Assembly (NCBI GenBank): GCA_008828725.1
Contig: MEHQ01001575.1
Coordinates: 124,812 to 188,811 of the forward strand
Source: Saccharina japonica
Taxonomy: Eukaryota; Sar; Phaeophyceae; Laminariales; Laminariaceae
Direction of reading: 5' to 3'
Length of the DNA: 64,000 nt
The notes beneath the pieces were generated by a model. The model saw only the letters and a list, made by a program, of their open reading frames with translations. It was not told the DNA's origin and ran no database searches. A program made the position numbers and the translations under genes. Shown here piece after piece: positions 63,819 to 64,000 of the stretch (position 1 is its first letter; every line of letters starts with the position of its first letter).

Positions 63819-64000
63819 GTGAGTGCTTTGTTGTTGCTCTATGCGACCGCGCGTTGCCGTATGTACGGAGAGAAAGATAAACAAAAAACAAGACATTTTC
63901 ATTCATACCTATTCATGCACACAGAACATACAGAGAGGCAGACTTTTATACTCGTATGTATGTACATATGTACAAACCACAGCTTCGTCGTTTGTACGGT
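63819..64000 (+). other. likely start of intron 1 of the secreted-protein gene
   Basis: Begins GTGAGT and is AT-rich with TATGTATGTACATATGTA-type sequence to the edge. No stop occurs in frame, so read-through cannot be fully excluded. Confidence 0.5.

Overview
The window is eukaryotic nuclear DNA: spliced genes with kilobase introns, many short transposons, microsatellites and one long satellite array. The intron-rich gene, CAG/GCA-coded Ala and Ser tracts, a LINE 3' end ending in a SRKGCVVNG...TKASN-type C-terminus, and short TTAGGG-type tracts would fit a stramenopile, most plausibly a brown alga. That assignment is inference; nothing in the window proves a taxon.

Layout. 1-11.7 kb is repeat-rich and has only weak exon candidates (247-406, 2876-3079). 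11,754-27,964 (+) holds the one well-supported spliced gene: seven exons coding a 281-residue Lifeguard/TMBIM4 (Bax-inhibitor-1 superfamily) membrane protein. Its introns carry about twenty transposon insertions, and parts of exons 2, 4 and 7 are tandemly duplicated. 28-33 kb is a mosaic of SINE-like, Tourist-like and LTR-like fragments, with one truncated ORF ending in a C/A/C homopolymer. 33.1-38.4 kb is a satellite array of about 262 bp per unit (19 units). 38.4-49.4 kb holds nested transposons and a degenerate 2 kb LINE on the minus strand (44,822-46,830). 49,526-50,392 (+) is an intact intronless 288-codon ORF of unknown function. 50.4-57.3 kb is dense in MITEs. 56.0-58.5 kb is strikingly rich in CCATGG palindromes. 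62,844 to the right edge (+) starts a secreted, serine-rich protein with beta-helix-like segments; its first exon ends at a GTGAGT at 63,819.

Transposon families (letters are mine). A: TA-flanked MITE, TIR CGGGGGACCATAGTAAATAG, about a dozen copies. B: Stowaway-like, TIR CCACTCTGTCCCG. C: Tourist-like, TIR GGGCCC, 3-bp TWA target duplication. D: TIR with GCTACGGTAGAGG, over a dozen copies. E: piggyBac-like, TTAA-CCC ends. F: SINE-like, about 500 bp. H: dispersed repeat. I: 1.2 kb inverted repeat pair. J and L: single TIR elements. K: hAT-like, packed with GGGCC or GACCC pentamers. N: TIR CAGTAGTGGGTACCCC. Plus a non-LTR LINE.

The strongest unusual observation is that six LINE 3' ends and most F elements end in the same GAGTAC(G/A)CC motif followed by a run of C, which suggests a LINE/SINE pair with a poly(C) rather than poly(A) tail.
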